Positions 12,601 through 25,390 of a stretch of DNA of 64,000 nucleotides are shown piece after piece. Each line of letters starts with the position of its first letter. Position 1 is the first letter of the stretch. The position numbers and the translations under genes are program-made. Source of the stretch: Diplosphaera chodatii (taxonomy: Eukaryota > Chlorophyta > Trebouxiophyceae > Prasiolales > Stichococcaceae); the NCBI GenBank assembly GCA_032358165.1, contig JAALGY010000052.1, forward strand, positions 1 through 64,000, given 5' to 3'. The notes under the pieces were generated by a model that ran no database searches, was not told the origin of the DNA, and saw nothing but the letters and a program-made list of their open reading frames with translations.

Positions 12601-15600
12601 GTCCGCCGCCTGGCAGGCGTCCAGCGCCGCGACGCCGCCGTCGTCGGTGGCGGCCAGCAGCACGGCGCCGCCGCCCACGGGCGCCGGCAGCGGCGCCCAG
12701 GCGACGTCGATGACGCGGCCCACCCGCGCCGCCGCCGCCGCCGTCACCGGCCCCTGCAGACGCCGAAAGCTTGTGCACTACAGGCAGCAACACCTGAAGC
12801 AGCCGTGCGGCCCAAGTTGCATCCTGCTGCTGGGGCAACCACTACACTGCATGTCCGGTCGCCCGGCAGCAAGTCTGCTCGTGTGTTACTGTGAAAGGCG
12901 GGCGCACCTGCCGCAGGTCCAGGCGGGCGTCCAGTTCCCAGACACCAAAGGCGCCCCCGGCAAACAGCACCGCCAGGCGCGCCTCTGTCGCGCCGCCCGG
13001 CACTGCAGTGCAGCATGTTCTGCTGTTGCAGCCATGCACCCGAGGGCCACTGCTGATGTTATGGCAAGCGGAGGAGCTCAGCATCAGCCCCTGGAAATGG
13101 GTGTGGCAAGAGCCTCTGCGTCTACCCTGCGCAATGCTTCGTGCACCTGGGTTGAAGGGCACAGCCGCAGATGCAGGCGGCGCAAAGTGCATCCGCCGGA
13201 CAGCACCCTGCCCCGTAGCGATGGCGGTGGTGCGCCCGCTGCTGGTATCCCACCGATACAGCTTGCCTGCAGCCAAGACGAGCCACAGAGTCCAGTACAG
13301 CACAGCCAGGCGCAGGGGATCCGTTTCGGGCTTCGTGCAAGCTTCGTGCAAGGTGTCACATGCGCATTGGGAGCCTAGCAGTAGCAACCTTTGTTTAGGC
13401 TGACGTGTGTGATCAATCGTCACCTTCGGCGTCACCGAACACCACCAGGCTGCCCCACGCCGCCACGGCGGTGCTGACCACGTCGCCGCCGTCCATCACG
13501 CCCGCAGTCGGCCGCCTCGGCTTCGTGTCGGTCACCTGCGGCAGAGCAGCAAGAGGAGTACAGACTGCAGCTCACATCCGCCACGCAGCAGCGGGCTGCC
13601 CCATCCTCTGCGCTTCACCGCAAGCACCTGAGGAGTGAGTGTGGATCGAATGTGGAGTTGCACAACGGATCGTGCCCTGTTTGCCGGCACGTGCGCATGC
13701 TGAGGGTGTTTGCACCCACCTTGCGGCCTTGCACCGCCAGCACGCCGATCCGGCCGGTGCCGTCCCCCAGCGCAAAGGCCAGCCGCTCCAGGGGCAGGTC
13801 CTCCGCTGCGGCGGGCTGCGCGCCGCTGCCGGCCGCCTCGGCAGCCTCTGCGGTGGGCGTCCCCACGTCCTCCAGATACCTGAGGGGCATGCCCCACGGA
13901 CCTCCGTATGCAAACCTGAACCTTATCCGATGCAGGGTGGCATGTCGACGGCGGCCCAGCAAGCACTGCAACCCACGATGTTGCCGCTAGCCGTCGCTGT
14001 TGGTTGTGTTGTGCAGGGGCGCGGAAGGCTGCACAATCAACACTCAAAGATGACGGATACAACCTCGCACCAGTCTCAAGAGTATATAGCTGACACGGTC
14101 AACAGGTGAAATTCCAGAACCGCGCACCCGGTCACGGAGCGCTCGCGGGCGAGGGGTGAGCGCGCGAGCAGCGCCCAGCGGCCGGGGCGCAGGCCGTCGG
14201 GCGCCAGCTGCGGCGCGTCCCCCGGCAGCGCCCACTCCACCGCGCTGAACGGCAGGTCCAGCACCCGCAGCCGCCGCGGCGCCGCGCCGCCGCCCACCTG
14301 CGTTGCCAGCCATCTGCATTGCTCAGGGCATCATCTTCCACAGTCCCCCAACAACGAGTGCTCGCTACTGTGCGCAGGCTAACGGCAGGCTCATCTGCTA
14401 CTAAAGACAGCAGAAGTAGAATCACCGCAGCAGTCGTATGGTTGCATACTTCACCTGCAGCGCTGCAGCCCCAGGAAGCAGCAGTCCAGTGCTCACCGCA
14501 GGAGCTGCTGATGTGCACCCACCCCCAGCAGGGCACACACCAGGCGGTGGTCACAGGGAGGGCAGCTCACCGTCCAGACCTCGGAGGGCGCCGCGCGCAG
14601 CAGCACCAGCACGTAGCGCCCGCTGGGCGAGGCGCGCACCCCCAGCATCGGCGCCGCCTCCACACCCACCTGCGAAGGATGCAGCGTCTGGTGGACGTCA
14701 ACGTTGCATGCTGGCAAGTCAGTGCTGGCAGGACATCCGACTGGTGCAGTACGCAACCCAACCGCAGCCACACAGACGCTACCCTGAAAAAGGGCTCTGC
14801 AATTTCAGGAAGCATAGCACACAGCTCACGCCCTGCAGCACACCTCACGAAAGGGCGTGGAGCAGCGCGCCCGCACGTCCGTCAGCAGCAGGCTGTTGCG
14901 GAAGCCGCCAGCTGCCTTCTCGCTGCTGAAGGTCACCAGGCGCGGCGTCGACCCCAGCCACCGCACACCCCGCACCACCTCCTTGTGCACCGCTGCGCAG
15001 GGAAAGTACAGATGCGCTTGGAACGGTGATCATAACGCTATGTGGCCGTGTGAAATGCAGATGGGGTTGACCCAGCCGGCTGGACGAATTCGAGCACGTG
15101 CACGGCAGCCTGCCAACCCATACAGGCGTGCACAATAGTACAATCTGCGTGAATGCGCTCGTTTGGCAGCGAACAAGCAGCCGCCGCGCTTTATCGTGCC
15201 CCATGGTTGCTGATGTCGGACGCTGAAACCTCACCTAGAGAGAGCGTGACGGCGGCCGACAGCGGCGACAGCGACCCCCGCCGCAGGGTGGCGATTTCCA
15301 GGGTCCCAGCCGCAGTGACTACGGCCGTCACGACAGCCGCATCGCCGCCAGGGCCGCTGCCAGACCCCCGGTCGCCGGCCACGCCGATTGGTACAGGGCA
15401 GACCGCGAAGGTGGTGACCGAAGCCGGCAGGCTGCCCAGGATGCCTGCAGCAGGGCAACTGGAGCCCCTCAGCCATGCAATCGGCAGCTTCACTATGTTC
15501 TCAGCATGGTGACGGTTTGCACTGGACTGGAGCTCCACGAGCCGAGCAAACCCACGCTGCCTGAGAACAAGCCACTCAGTGCTTCAGTGTGCATGTGCAT

Positions 15601-18600
15601 GGCCAACCAGCAAGCATGCTCACCCTGCAGGGCCGGCTGCAGCTGTGGCTGCTCGTCCGCTGTTGGGGAGCTTTGCAGCTCCAGCAGGGGCGCGGTCCAG
15701 CGCAGCAGCTGCCCGCCGCTCGTCACCAGCATCACCAGCAGCTCCGGCCTGCACACACAGCGACAGATGGCACATCGGCAAGCAGGATCACAGATGCCGA
15801 CCCTTGTAGCATATACTTCTGTGCTGTGTGCTTTCCGTGCAGCCGAGGCACGTGTGTGCACTTGCAAACGATGCTGGATAGCAGCACCAGGTCGGGGATG
15901 CGTAAGTGGCAGATCACCTGCACAGGTCAAAAGCGTCAGATGTTGCCGAGCGCCGGCTGCCGCCGCCGCTGCCGCCATTCAGCCGCTGCATCTGCAGATG
16001 CGCGCCGCTGCCTGAGCCTCCTTCGGCGCTGCTGCCAAAGCGCCGCCTGAGAACCATGCCGGTGCCGGCCGCGCTGCCGTTCTCCTTGCCGCCGGCAGCT
16101 GCTGCGGTGGAGCGGCTGTCCGATTGGCCCCGCCAGACGGCTGCGGCGGCTGAGACGATGCTGGCGGCCGGCAGTGTGCTCGCCCGGGAAGGGGCCGGAA
16201 GCAGCTTGTGCCAGCTGAGCGCGCTGTAGGTCAGCCCGGTCCCCTTGCGCCGCCACACCGACAGGCTGCTGTCCTGCAGCACAGCACGAGAGGAGTTCCA
16301 TGGGCAAATATGCCACCAACAGCAGTGGACTTTGTCTGGCGAGCGAGTGCATTCAACAGCTGTCAGCAGCAGCGTAATGTGTCACAACACAGATCAGTGG
16401 AGGGTGATCATGAATGCAGCTGAGCGTGTACACCAGGTGCAGGCGGGCCATCATGTGCGGGCCAGATGTCTGCAATGCCTTGCTTTGGGTAAGAAGATGA
16501 AGGCACTGCAGGGTGGGTCCTGTGAGGTGGGTCTTGTGGAACACCGCGGATCACCTGGTGCAGGCAGTACAGGGAGTCCAGGCCGGCCGACAGCAGCGCG
16601 CCGCCGGCGGCGGCGTGGCCAAAGGCGCCCAGCACCGCGCGGAACGCCGGCCGGCCGTTTGGCAGCTTCGTGCTGGCCGCCGGGGCCTGCAGCTCCAGGT
16701 CGAACACCGCCACCTGCGCGCGGGGTGGTGAGGGACGTGGGTGAGGCCCGTCCGTCGACCCTGAGCGCCTGCTGGGCTGTACACTGGCGGCGGCACACCC
16801 CAGCAGTGCCGCGGCTCAGCATCAGCGCATGAGCACGCGCTGCACACCACACCCACGAAGGTACTGACATGACAGTGACATCGAACAAAATTAACAATTA
16901 GGTTACAGGGCGCCCACCTCGCGCGGCAGCAGCACGAACAGCAGGTCGGGCGTGCGGGAGAAGGTGCAGGACACCTCCTGCTGCGGCGCGGCGCCCGGCT
17001 TGTCGTTGCCGCCGCCGCCCATGTCCACCCGGAACTGCTGCTGCTGCACCCTGCAGCACAACAGCAGCCGCTGTGCCGCTGAGCACTTTCTCTGCCTCCA
17101 CGGTGAGCAGGCCCACATGACCAAATAGGATGCTGGCAAAAGCCAGCGGCCATATCATGGCGAGTGTCTCTGAGGGTTTCCAGACAGGGAGCACCTGTCG
17201 CGGGCGGGGCTGGTGAGCTTCAGCACCGTCAGCGCGCCCCTGCCGCCGCACAGGCACAGGTGCCGCCGGTCGGCGGGGTCCACCGCCAGGGAGCGCAGCC
17301 CGTCGGCGGCGCTCACCTCCTTCTTCCACACGACGCCGCCGCCTGCAGCTCAGCAGCGCTGTGTCAGGTCGACCGTCTCTTGATGAAGGAAGGCCTGCGG
17401 CGTAAGCGCCAGCAGGCGTGCAGGCTGTGACCCAGGCTCTTCCACCGCTGGTGCAGCTCCGACGGCCTGGACCAGCTCGAGGCGGTGTCGGGTTGCATCA
17501 GGCAGGGCGGCGCCACTGACTGCTGCCCACGCTTGCATGGCGCACGCGTCGGCCCCTCACCCGCGGTGTCCCACACGAGGAAGGTGCCGTGCGCGACCGC
17601 GACGCCCAGCAGCGCGGGGTCCGCGGTGACCCACGCCAGCGCGGCCACGCCGCCGCCCCGGTGCCCCAGCGTGACGCCGTCCGGCCGCCGCCCCAGCGCA
17701 GCCTGTTTCATGCGCAGCTGCCCAGTAAGCGAGGCGATCACACGACACAGCTGCAGGCTCCGTACTGCTGTGACACCGGAAGCTCAGGCTTGGCAGGACA
17801 TGCTACCAAGACAGCCTGTCTGCTGTCATCTGAAGCACACATTGCTGCTGCTGCTGATGCTGCCTCCGTTTCTGCTGCTGCCCCTGCTGCCAGCGCTGCA
17901 GCTCGGCATGGGAGCCTGCCCTGGCGTGCGGACAAGCTGTGATGGATCTGCTGCTCACCGTGAGAGCGTCCTCTAGAGCGACCACCACCGCGCCAGTGAA
18001 GATGTCCCAGACGACCACCCGGCCCTCCGTATCGCCAGATGCCACCCTGGCACACGTCAGAACGGAGGCTCAGCTGGAGCTACTTCAGCCTTTGACACTA
18101 CACCAGATCTGGAGCTATGTGTGGATGGTCAGCCGCAGCTGCAGACGCCATGCTACTCGGGGGCCAGAACACACCACCACAGCACCTGAGGCCTGCCGCC
18201 GGGCCGCGCAGGTCCCGGGAGTGGTGGTGCGGCGACCTGCACCACAGGGCCGCTTCCTGTCACTCTATGTTCAAAGCCTGCATGACCGCCGCAATGTGCA
18301 GTTCCTGAAAGCGCTCCACAATCACGTGGCACTGTCGGGGCGCACCAGGCGACGGCGGTGACGGCGGCGCCCCGGTGCCCGCCCGCCAGCACGATCGCCA
18401 GCTTCATGCGGCGCACGTCCGCCACCGCCACCGCCGCCCCCACGCCGTACGCCAGCGCCTCGCCGGCGCCCAGGATGTCCGCCGCATCCGTGTTGGCCTG
18501 TTGTGCGGGTTGCAGGCTGTATCAACGTGTTTGCGGTGCCAGACGGGACAAAAAGGTCAGCAGCACCCAGATGCGGCACAACATCGCAGCGACAGAGGGA

Positions 18601-18835
18601 AAGCAAGGTTTTCCTAATTGGCTCGGTTGATGCGAGCTGGTGCCGTGACGCAGCACTCTGCTACCTTATTCTGCTTTGGCTGAAATGCTGTATGCACGTC
18701 CTAACCGGCACAGCTGTGACCAAGTTTGCACCACAAGCAGTGGCCCCTCCAGCTTTGAACATGTTCATGCCACGGATGCACCTTGGATGCTGGGCCAGGC
18801 AGGTAGCCCACGACATCCACCGCCGCCAGCGCCAT
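9661..18835 (-). CDS. WDR11-like WD40 double-propeller protein
   Basis: WDR11 is the large subunit of the WDR11-FAM91 complex, which helps tether AP-1-derived vesicles at the trans-Golgi network. The start is the ATG at 18835-18833 (MALAAVDVVGYLPG...). The first exons are 18835-18782, 18497-18346 and 18046-17959, with matching phases. They read LAYGVGAAVAVADVRRMKL and then VASGDTEGRVVVWDI, the expected first blade. Later exons give HLCLCGGRGALTVL (~17250), AVFDLELQAPAASTKLP (~16690), further blades at ~15.4, 14.9, 14.6, 14.2, 13.8, 13.5, 13.2, 12.95 and 12.7 kb, and a helical C-terminal half. That half includes VEYVSLGDYHSAVGFLLAS (~10.65 kb) and a terminal exon ending LYAVELLQAV with TAA at 9663-9661. 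The order follows the family along its whole length. Exon borders between 17.7 and 10 kb are approximate, and Ser/Gly-rich insertions (for example 16.2-15.9 kb) look lineage-specific. Confidence 0.87.
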
Positions 18836-19691
18836 GACGGCCTGCTGCTTGCACTTAGACTTCCCCTATGCTGCAGACTTGCAGAAATCCCCCGTGCTGC
18901 AGTGGTGCGCTGCACCGCAACCGCGCACCAACATGCCGCAGCTGTACAGCTGGTTGCCTGCTGTGATTGACTGGAACTTGTGGGTCTACGGCCTAGCGTC
19001 ACTTTATCGTAGTGGTCCGGTATAAGTTGCTGGATCTCCACTTTTGTCCGCTGACACTGAGTGTCTCGGAAGTCAGATCAGCCCAAACTTCACTGCAATT
19101 TTCGTGGGCGCGATGGCCACTGTGCTGACCAAGCAACAGCTACGATGTGACGTACACTACAGAGAGGTGTGTAATGCGACTCTGCAGTTGCACTGATCAC
19201 TGCTTCACCGGGCGTCAAGTAACCAGGGGTATTGCACAGTGCCCGCAGCAAGGCAGGTCAGATGTCCATGTCCAATTTCGCCCTGTCAGCATTGGCAGGC
19301 GCTGCAGCGCTGGTAGTTTAGCATTCGAGCAGTCAAAGCTGAAGGCTTGCATTGCGTGGCGTCTCCCGGAGGCATTGCGGTGCTGCAAAGGCCGGTCTGC
19401 ACCCCGCATTGGACTCTCCGAGACCAGCATCCAGCGCACATAGGAGCGTGGAAACAGCAACACAGTGCGACGGTCTGGTGTCTCAGCCATTCTGTGTGAC
19501 ACTGAGAGCACAGCTAGGTGGACAGTGTATTGTCTTGTGTGTTCCATGCAGCATGGCTCACATGCACTCAGGCAGCGTTGCGCTGCTGCATGTGCGGCCT
19601 TGTATGGCGATCGGCCGCACAAGCATGCCGAGAAGGCACTTCAAAAGTCCTTTAAACTCCTTGCAGACCGCCCTTAGTGGCGACGACGACC
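18836..19691. promoter_or_regulatory. Divergent intergenic region, WDR11 / GT49 gene
   Basis: These 856 bp separate the start codons of two head-to-head genes, so they should contain both promoters and both 5' UTRs, possibly with a non-coding first exon. I see no TATA box or other convincing element. Open frames inside are short and unrecognised. Confidence 0.5.
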
Positions 19692-22600
19692 ATGGAGTTC
19701 CTGCCGCTGCACTCAGGCACAGCCGACGCGCGCCCAGCGAATGGAAGTCCCCGCAGGAAGCTGCATGTGTGTCTGGCCGTTTGCTGCACCGTCGTCCTTG
19801 CAGGACTAGTATATGCACTCACGCGCGGCACCGCTGCGCAAGCAGCACAACATCCGGCCGTTGCAGCAGCTGACCTTGCCAGCAGCCTGCGGACACTGGC
19901 TGATGCACACCTGCAGCTGTCGTCTGCAGCCATCACGGACACCAGTGGCAACAGTCGGATCGCCAGCGACGACACTGCAGCGCAAGCTGCCGCAGACGCG
20001 GCTCGCAACACGTTTCGCGCTGCACAGTTCCATGATCGCCGCCTGGCTGCAGCTATCGTCCTGCCAGAGCAGGCGACCCTGCCGTCCAACGTTGCAGCTG
20101 CGGCACAAAGCGCTCAAGGTAAGACCACTTGGCTCATTGCTAGAAAATTCTTGCCGTGCGACAGTCGCCAAACCGTAACACATTGCCCATGCAGAGTACG
20201 ATGCGCTGCGGCAGCAAACAGCACCAGGCGGCGACCGCAGCATTGCCAGCACATCACTCAGCATGGCGGCTGAAGGACCGGACACACTATTACTGACACA
20301 TGCACAGGAGCCCGAGATTGCGGAACACGGAAGCGGGGCAGCTGCGCCGGCAGCGTCAGAGGGCAGCACCGTCGGTCGCGCAGCCGCGGGCCAACTGGCA
20401 GCCTGCATGGGCCGCAGCACAGAGCGGCCCTACTCCATGCGCGACTTTGCCAGCGGACGGCCGGGGAGGTTTGCTTATTCAAGTTTAGTCCTCTATCCCG
20501 CCTAGTATCATGTCCATGTCGGCTCCAGGCTGCCAACACCAGCTCCAGTCCGGAGAAATTTTAGCAATGACCTCTCAGAATGTCTTGCAGGTTGACGCCT
20601 GTGATGGAGTTGGTCAGTGCCAAGCCACCCGCTTTCCATGCCACTGCAGTTGCCATCTTCAGCGTGGACCGGCTGCACTACCTGACTGGGCTGTGAGTCT
20701 CCAGGCGTATGCGCCGCATTACCGCTTGTGATGTTACTGACCATCTGCATGAGCAAACACACCGTCAGGCTGACAGACCGCAGCCCAGCTGAAGCTGGCG
20801 TATGGACACCTGCTTTTGCTGAGCATCGAATGTGACTGCAGGTGTGGGTCCTGGGCAGGCCCACTGGCCGCAGCGGTGTACCTGCCGGTCATCACCCGCA
20901 CACAGCCGCTGGCGCCGCTGGCAGCTGAGGATGCCTGGATGGACACACTGCAGGCGCAGTGGGAAGCGGAGGAGGCGGCAGCAGCTGTTGGCGGCAGCGC
21001 CAGTGAGGAGCAGCCAGTCTCTGATGCACTGACAGCTGAGGGCAGAGTGTCTGCAGAGGCGCTGGCTGCAGCCCGTCAGCTTGTCCAGATAGCATTCGAC
21101 AGGTCAGCCTGAACATAACATCAAAGCCTGTCACACCGCTTCCCTGCTTTCCTGGAACCATACCCTTCATGATAGAAAGCGCTCAACCTAGTGCACAATT
21201 CGCTTGCTGAACACTGCGGTGAACATGGTTGCAGTCACCTGGTAACAGCTTCCGACCTGCAGAGCAGAAGCTGCAACTGGCGGCTGCCAGCTGACAGTCA
21301 CGCTGCACAGCGAGTCAGTGGCGGATTCCACCGCGGCGCAGCTGTTCCCGGCCAATGCGCTGCGCAACGCTGCGCTGCTGCACGCGCGCACACAGCTGGT
21401 GCTGGTGCTGGACGGCGACATGCTGGTGGCGCCCGCGCTCTCAGCACAGCTAGCAAGCCCCGTTGGGTATGGTGCTAGCTATCTGTACAGGCTCATCGGC
21501 AGGACCTCATGATAGCATTATGTGTGCTCTCAGGCTTAAACATTGCATTTGCTGCACATCTGTGTGGCCGACGGTAGCCTGATTGCGCAGTCGCTGCTAC
21601 CTGCAGGTTGGCAGGCATGTTGGCCTTGGCTCGTAGTCGGTACGCGGTGGTGGTGCCGGCCTTTCAGCAGCATGCTGCTATCAGTAGCAGCAGCGACCCA
21701 TGGAACCTGACAGCCATGCCAGGCAAGGCAGCACTGAGGGCTGCTGTGCAGCGCCAGATGGCTGAGGCTTTCAACACGGACTGCAAGGCCTGCCAGAGGG
21801 CCACCGACATCAGCAGGTGGCTGGCGGCACCCAGCGATGCCGCACCGTATGCCGTCAACTACACTGCAGGGTACGTACGGTTGTTTTCCTCCGCCGCACA
21901 CGCGAGTGCAGTGCTGCTCTGTCTTTAGAAGTTGGGTACAAGCGTCAGCCACAGTTGCAGCAATTATCAGTGGCATATTGGTGTCACCTACCGTTGCAGG
22001 TTTGAGCCGTTCCTGCTGGCCAGCCGGGCGCTCCTGCCGCCCTTTGACACGCGCTTTCGGGGTTACGGCCTGGACCGATCCTCGTGGACAGGGCTGCTGC
22101 ACAGCAGCGGCTTCAGGTGGGTCGTGCATCATCATTCTTGCTGCTGTTTGCTCTGGAGGCTTGCTTGAATGCTGCAGATCTAGCTCGCACTGACGCATGA
22201 GTGTCAGATTCTACTCTCTAGAGACCAAGGCGTATGACACCCTGCAGCTCAGGCAGTCGTGCTGTGCGGCGCAGGTTTGCGGTGCACCCGGGCGCCTTCC
22301 TGCTGCACCAGCCTCATGCTGCGTCCCCTGCGCAGGCCGCCTGGGCGGCCAGCCACGGTGCGCACACGGCAGCAGAGGCAGCTTCAGTGCCGCTGCAGGT
22401 AGGGAATTCACATCTGGCACGGTACATAGCTGTGGTTGCTGACGGCGTTGCTGTGCAAATCCTAGGTCAGTTCACTACACTGCAGCAGGACCCTTGACCA
22501 GATGCTTAGTACTCGGTCACTTTGCGCAGGGCCTTGCTGACACCATGTACACACTGTCGGGCTCCATGGAGTGGCACCTGCGGCGCGGCTCCTACCAGCC

Positions 22601-22706
22601 GGTCACTGGACAGGGGTTCCTGGCCTGCCGTGCCCGGCTGCCCTGGTGGCGGGTGTTCGGGGCGGGCGGTGCCCCGGCAAGGCACGGCCGCACCAAGGGC
22701 TCCTGA
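19692..22706 (+). CDS. GT49 / LARGE-like glycosyltransferase, type II Golgi membrane protein
   Basis: This is a predicted Golgi-lumenal glycosyltransferase of the B4GAT1/LARGE C-terminal type (glyco_transf_49). Nine exons join in frame: 19692-20118, 20195-20468, 20591-20692, 20842-21102, 21263-21466, 21607-21870, 22000-22116, 22275-22398 and 22530-22706, encoding 649 residues. Residues ~18-42 (LHVCLAVCCTVVLAGLVYAL) form a signal anchor after a short basic cytosolic tail, followed by an Ala-rich stem. The catalytic part shows WAGPLAAAVYLPV, NALRNAALLHARTQLVLVLDGDML with the metal-binding DGD, DTRFRGYGLDRSSW, and FAVHPGAFLLHQPH, all in family order. Acceptor substrate cannot be deduced; animal relatives add glucuronic acid or xylose. 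An in-frame GTG at 19677 precedes the chosen ATG and is not used. Six of the eight introns are phase 2. The 3' end faces PIG-M, 264 bp away. Confidence 0.88.
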
Positions 22707-22970
22707 GCTCGGGTTTGCAATGTGCGCTGGATGCTTGACAATAATGGGTCTTTGTTCAAAGCAAGTATGGGTCCATGTTTGTTGACCGCTTTGACAAAGC
22801 ACATCGGTGAGACCAATCCTATTTTTAGAACGCAGCATTGCGCACTCTACTCGGCTGCAGGACATACACCCTGCGCCTGCTGTCAAGTATCTCGAACTTG
22901 TTGCCACCAGCCTGGAATGTACGCTCGAGCCCGCACACTATATACACCCATCCAGGCACTTGGCCGTCCG

Positions 22971-25390
22971 TCAATGGCCATTCCCTTTGACGACAATCGG
23001 CGCGGGCACCTCGACGGCAGCTGAATGCTCCTTCAGCTTTGCAGCAGCTGCACGCTGATCTGTTTCGGCGGCCTCGGCACATGCCGCCACCAAGACGCAC
23101 AGCAGCCCCACGTTGGCTGCCAGGAACAGCAGCCCCGCCGCCCAGACCGCGAGGTGCACCGTCGCGCCCCGGAACTCCAGCAGGTACGCCCACCCCAGCC
23201 AGTGCGCCGCGGCGGCCGTCCACATGGCCGCTGCGGTCGCCGCCCGACCCCGCTGAGCATGCAAAAGGGAGGTGAGTCACCGTGCCGCAGCTTTTGCAGC
23301 ATGCAGACGACGATATGCGGCTGTGTGGGGTCGCCTGTCCTGCCATGCAGCAGCTGGAACGGATGGCTGCGGGTTTGCCTGTTCACCTGCCTGCCCGGCT
23401 CCAGCCGCCACAGCACCAGCGGCGCCAGGCTGAAGTACCACACGAAGTACTGTGCCGTCACGACCTGCATGATCACACAATGCAGCTACGACAAGTAAAA
23501 ACGAGAACTCAATGGATGGTGAGTCGATACAGCTATGCCAGACGGCGATCCTGCGACTTTGCGGCATGCAGCGCTGCCTCTGAACCGGCAGAGGTGCGCT
23601 ACAGGTGTGCAAGGATGGGTGCACCTTGTTGAAGGCAACAAAGGCCAGCGTCTGCAGCAGCCACGCGGCAGGGAGGCACGCGGCAAAGCGCCAGCCAAGC
23701 GCCGCCACCACCGCCAGCTGGGCTGCCGCCGCCAGGCTGCACCACGACAGTAGGCAGTGTGAGCAGCTGCACGGCTGCGCCAAATGCATCTGGCCGGGCT
23801 GCCGGGCGCTGACGGCAGTGTGTCACGACTCAGCCACATTGTGAGCTGGTAAATCAAGTCTGGTGCACTATGCGAAACCGACCTGCCGACACTCGTGCCG
23901 CCAGCCGGCGGGCCGCCCAGCGCGAGGTACGTGGGGTAGTACAGCGGCGAGAAGTTGTGGCGCGGGTCGCGCCGCTGCCCGTGGTACAGGTACGCCTCCT
24001 GCAGGACAGCTGGCCGATAGCTTCTACTGATCCTGCTGGGAGATCCGTTGGCTGCATGGCACAAAGCGCAGCTGCCATGCCTCAGGGGTGCGCTGAGGCA
24101 GGCGGACTCGCCTGGATGAACTGCCAGCCATACAGCCGGTGGAACAGCGCCGCCAGGCCCAAGAAGACGGCCGCCGCTGTGCAGCCGAATGCGAGGCGCT
24201 CCCTGCTGAACAGCTTGCCAGGCAGCCCTGACACTATGGCGCCCCTGCCGCTGACGCTGCCGCTGCCGTTGTAACCGTGACCTGCCCCATCGGCCGCCAA
24301 GCCTGACTTTTCAACCTCCAGTTGGCTGGTGCGCCGTACTTGCAGCACAGCTTTGCCGCTGCCACTGCCTTCTGCTCCTGTGGTCTGTGTGTCCACCGCG
24401 CCAGAGCTGCGACCCCAGCCTGCTGGCAGCTGCAGTGGCGCAAGCGGCGGCTGCAGCGACAGCAGCACCGGCAGCGCATAGATCACGGGGTAGATGCGCC
24501 AGTGCACCGCCAGGCCGAACAGCGCGCCTGCCAGCACGATGTGTCCTGCACGGCAACAGCAAGAGCGCGGTCAGCAACCATGCCCGTGTCGCTGTCGTGA
24601 TACTCATGTGCGCCGCCAACACCACACGCAGCCGCTGGCCGGCTGCAGGCAACACCATTAACACCTGGTGCTGGACTGTTAGATCTGACAGTATGCAGAT
24701 GGTAAGATCGGCCAGGAGTGCCTCTGCCAGGGAACACACCGGCGCTGAGCGCCAGCAGCGTGCCCAGCAGCTGGCAGGTGGCCAGCGCCTCGCCGCTGCC
24801 GCGGGTGGAGATGGTCGCGGCGAAGGGGTTGAACAGCCACGCCGCCACCGCCGCCGCCCGTGCCCGCCGCCCCGCCCCCTCCCGCCGCAGCAGCGCATCC
24901 ATCAGCCTGCGACCATGCGCTGTGATGACTGATCCAGTGCCGTTGCCGAGAGCCTACGGCAGTCACCAGGTGTTGGCATGAAGCCGGCAGCTTGGGGAGG
25001 GTCCCGGTGTGATGGTGGTTTGCCACTCTAACAACCCTTGACAACCCTCATCCGCAGTGCAGAGTATGCTCACCAGCCGGCGACGACGTCGGCGGCGCTG
25101 AACAGCAGCTTGCCGGCGGCGGGGTGCAGCCAGACGTTGGGCAGCGCCGCCCAGGCCAGGAGCGGCGTGTACCGGAAGGTGGCCCGCTCAAAGGGCGAGC
25201 CGCCCGCCGCCACCGCCGCCGCAGCGCCGGTGACGACCGCGTAGTCGACGTCGGTGTACTTCACCTGCAGGTGGGCGTCCTGCCACTCGCCGAGCAGCAG
25301 TAGCGCCAGCCGCAGCGCCGCGCCGGCCAGCAGTACTGATCCGGTGCTGCAGCGCCATTGTGCTGTGGCAGATTTTCTGAGGTGCTCCAT
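22971..25390 (-). CDS. GPI mannosyltransferase I (PIG-M)
   Basis: PIG-M adds the first alpha-1,4 mannose to GlcN-(acyl)PI from dolichol-phosphate-mannose in the ER lumen during GPI-anchor synthesis. Seven exons join in frame: 25390-25074, 24906-24740, 24545-24112, 23998-23883, 23736-23625, 23464-23387 and 23252-22971, giving 501 residues (the human protein is about 420). The GT50 hallmark GEWQD..VKYTDVDY carries the DXD motif at D47-x-D49. It is followed by RATFRYTPLLAW, the helix LAVHWRIYPVIYALP, RRDPRHNFSPLYYPTYL and AQYFVWYFSLAPL. Several hydrophobic segments agree with a polytopic ER protein. The extra length is mainly a low-complexity insertion encoded at about 24435-24210, and the C-terminus is an Ala-rich basic tail. 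The third intron has a GC donor (CAG|GCGAGT) while the frame stays intact. Confidence 0.93.
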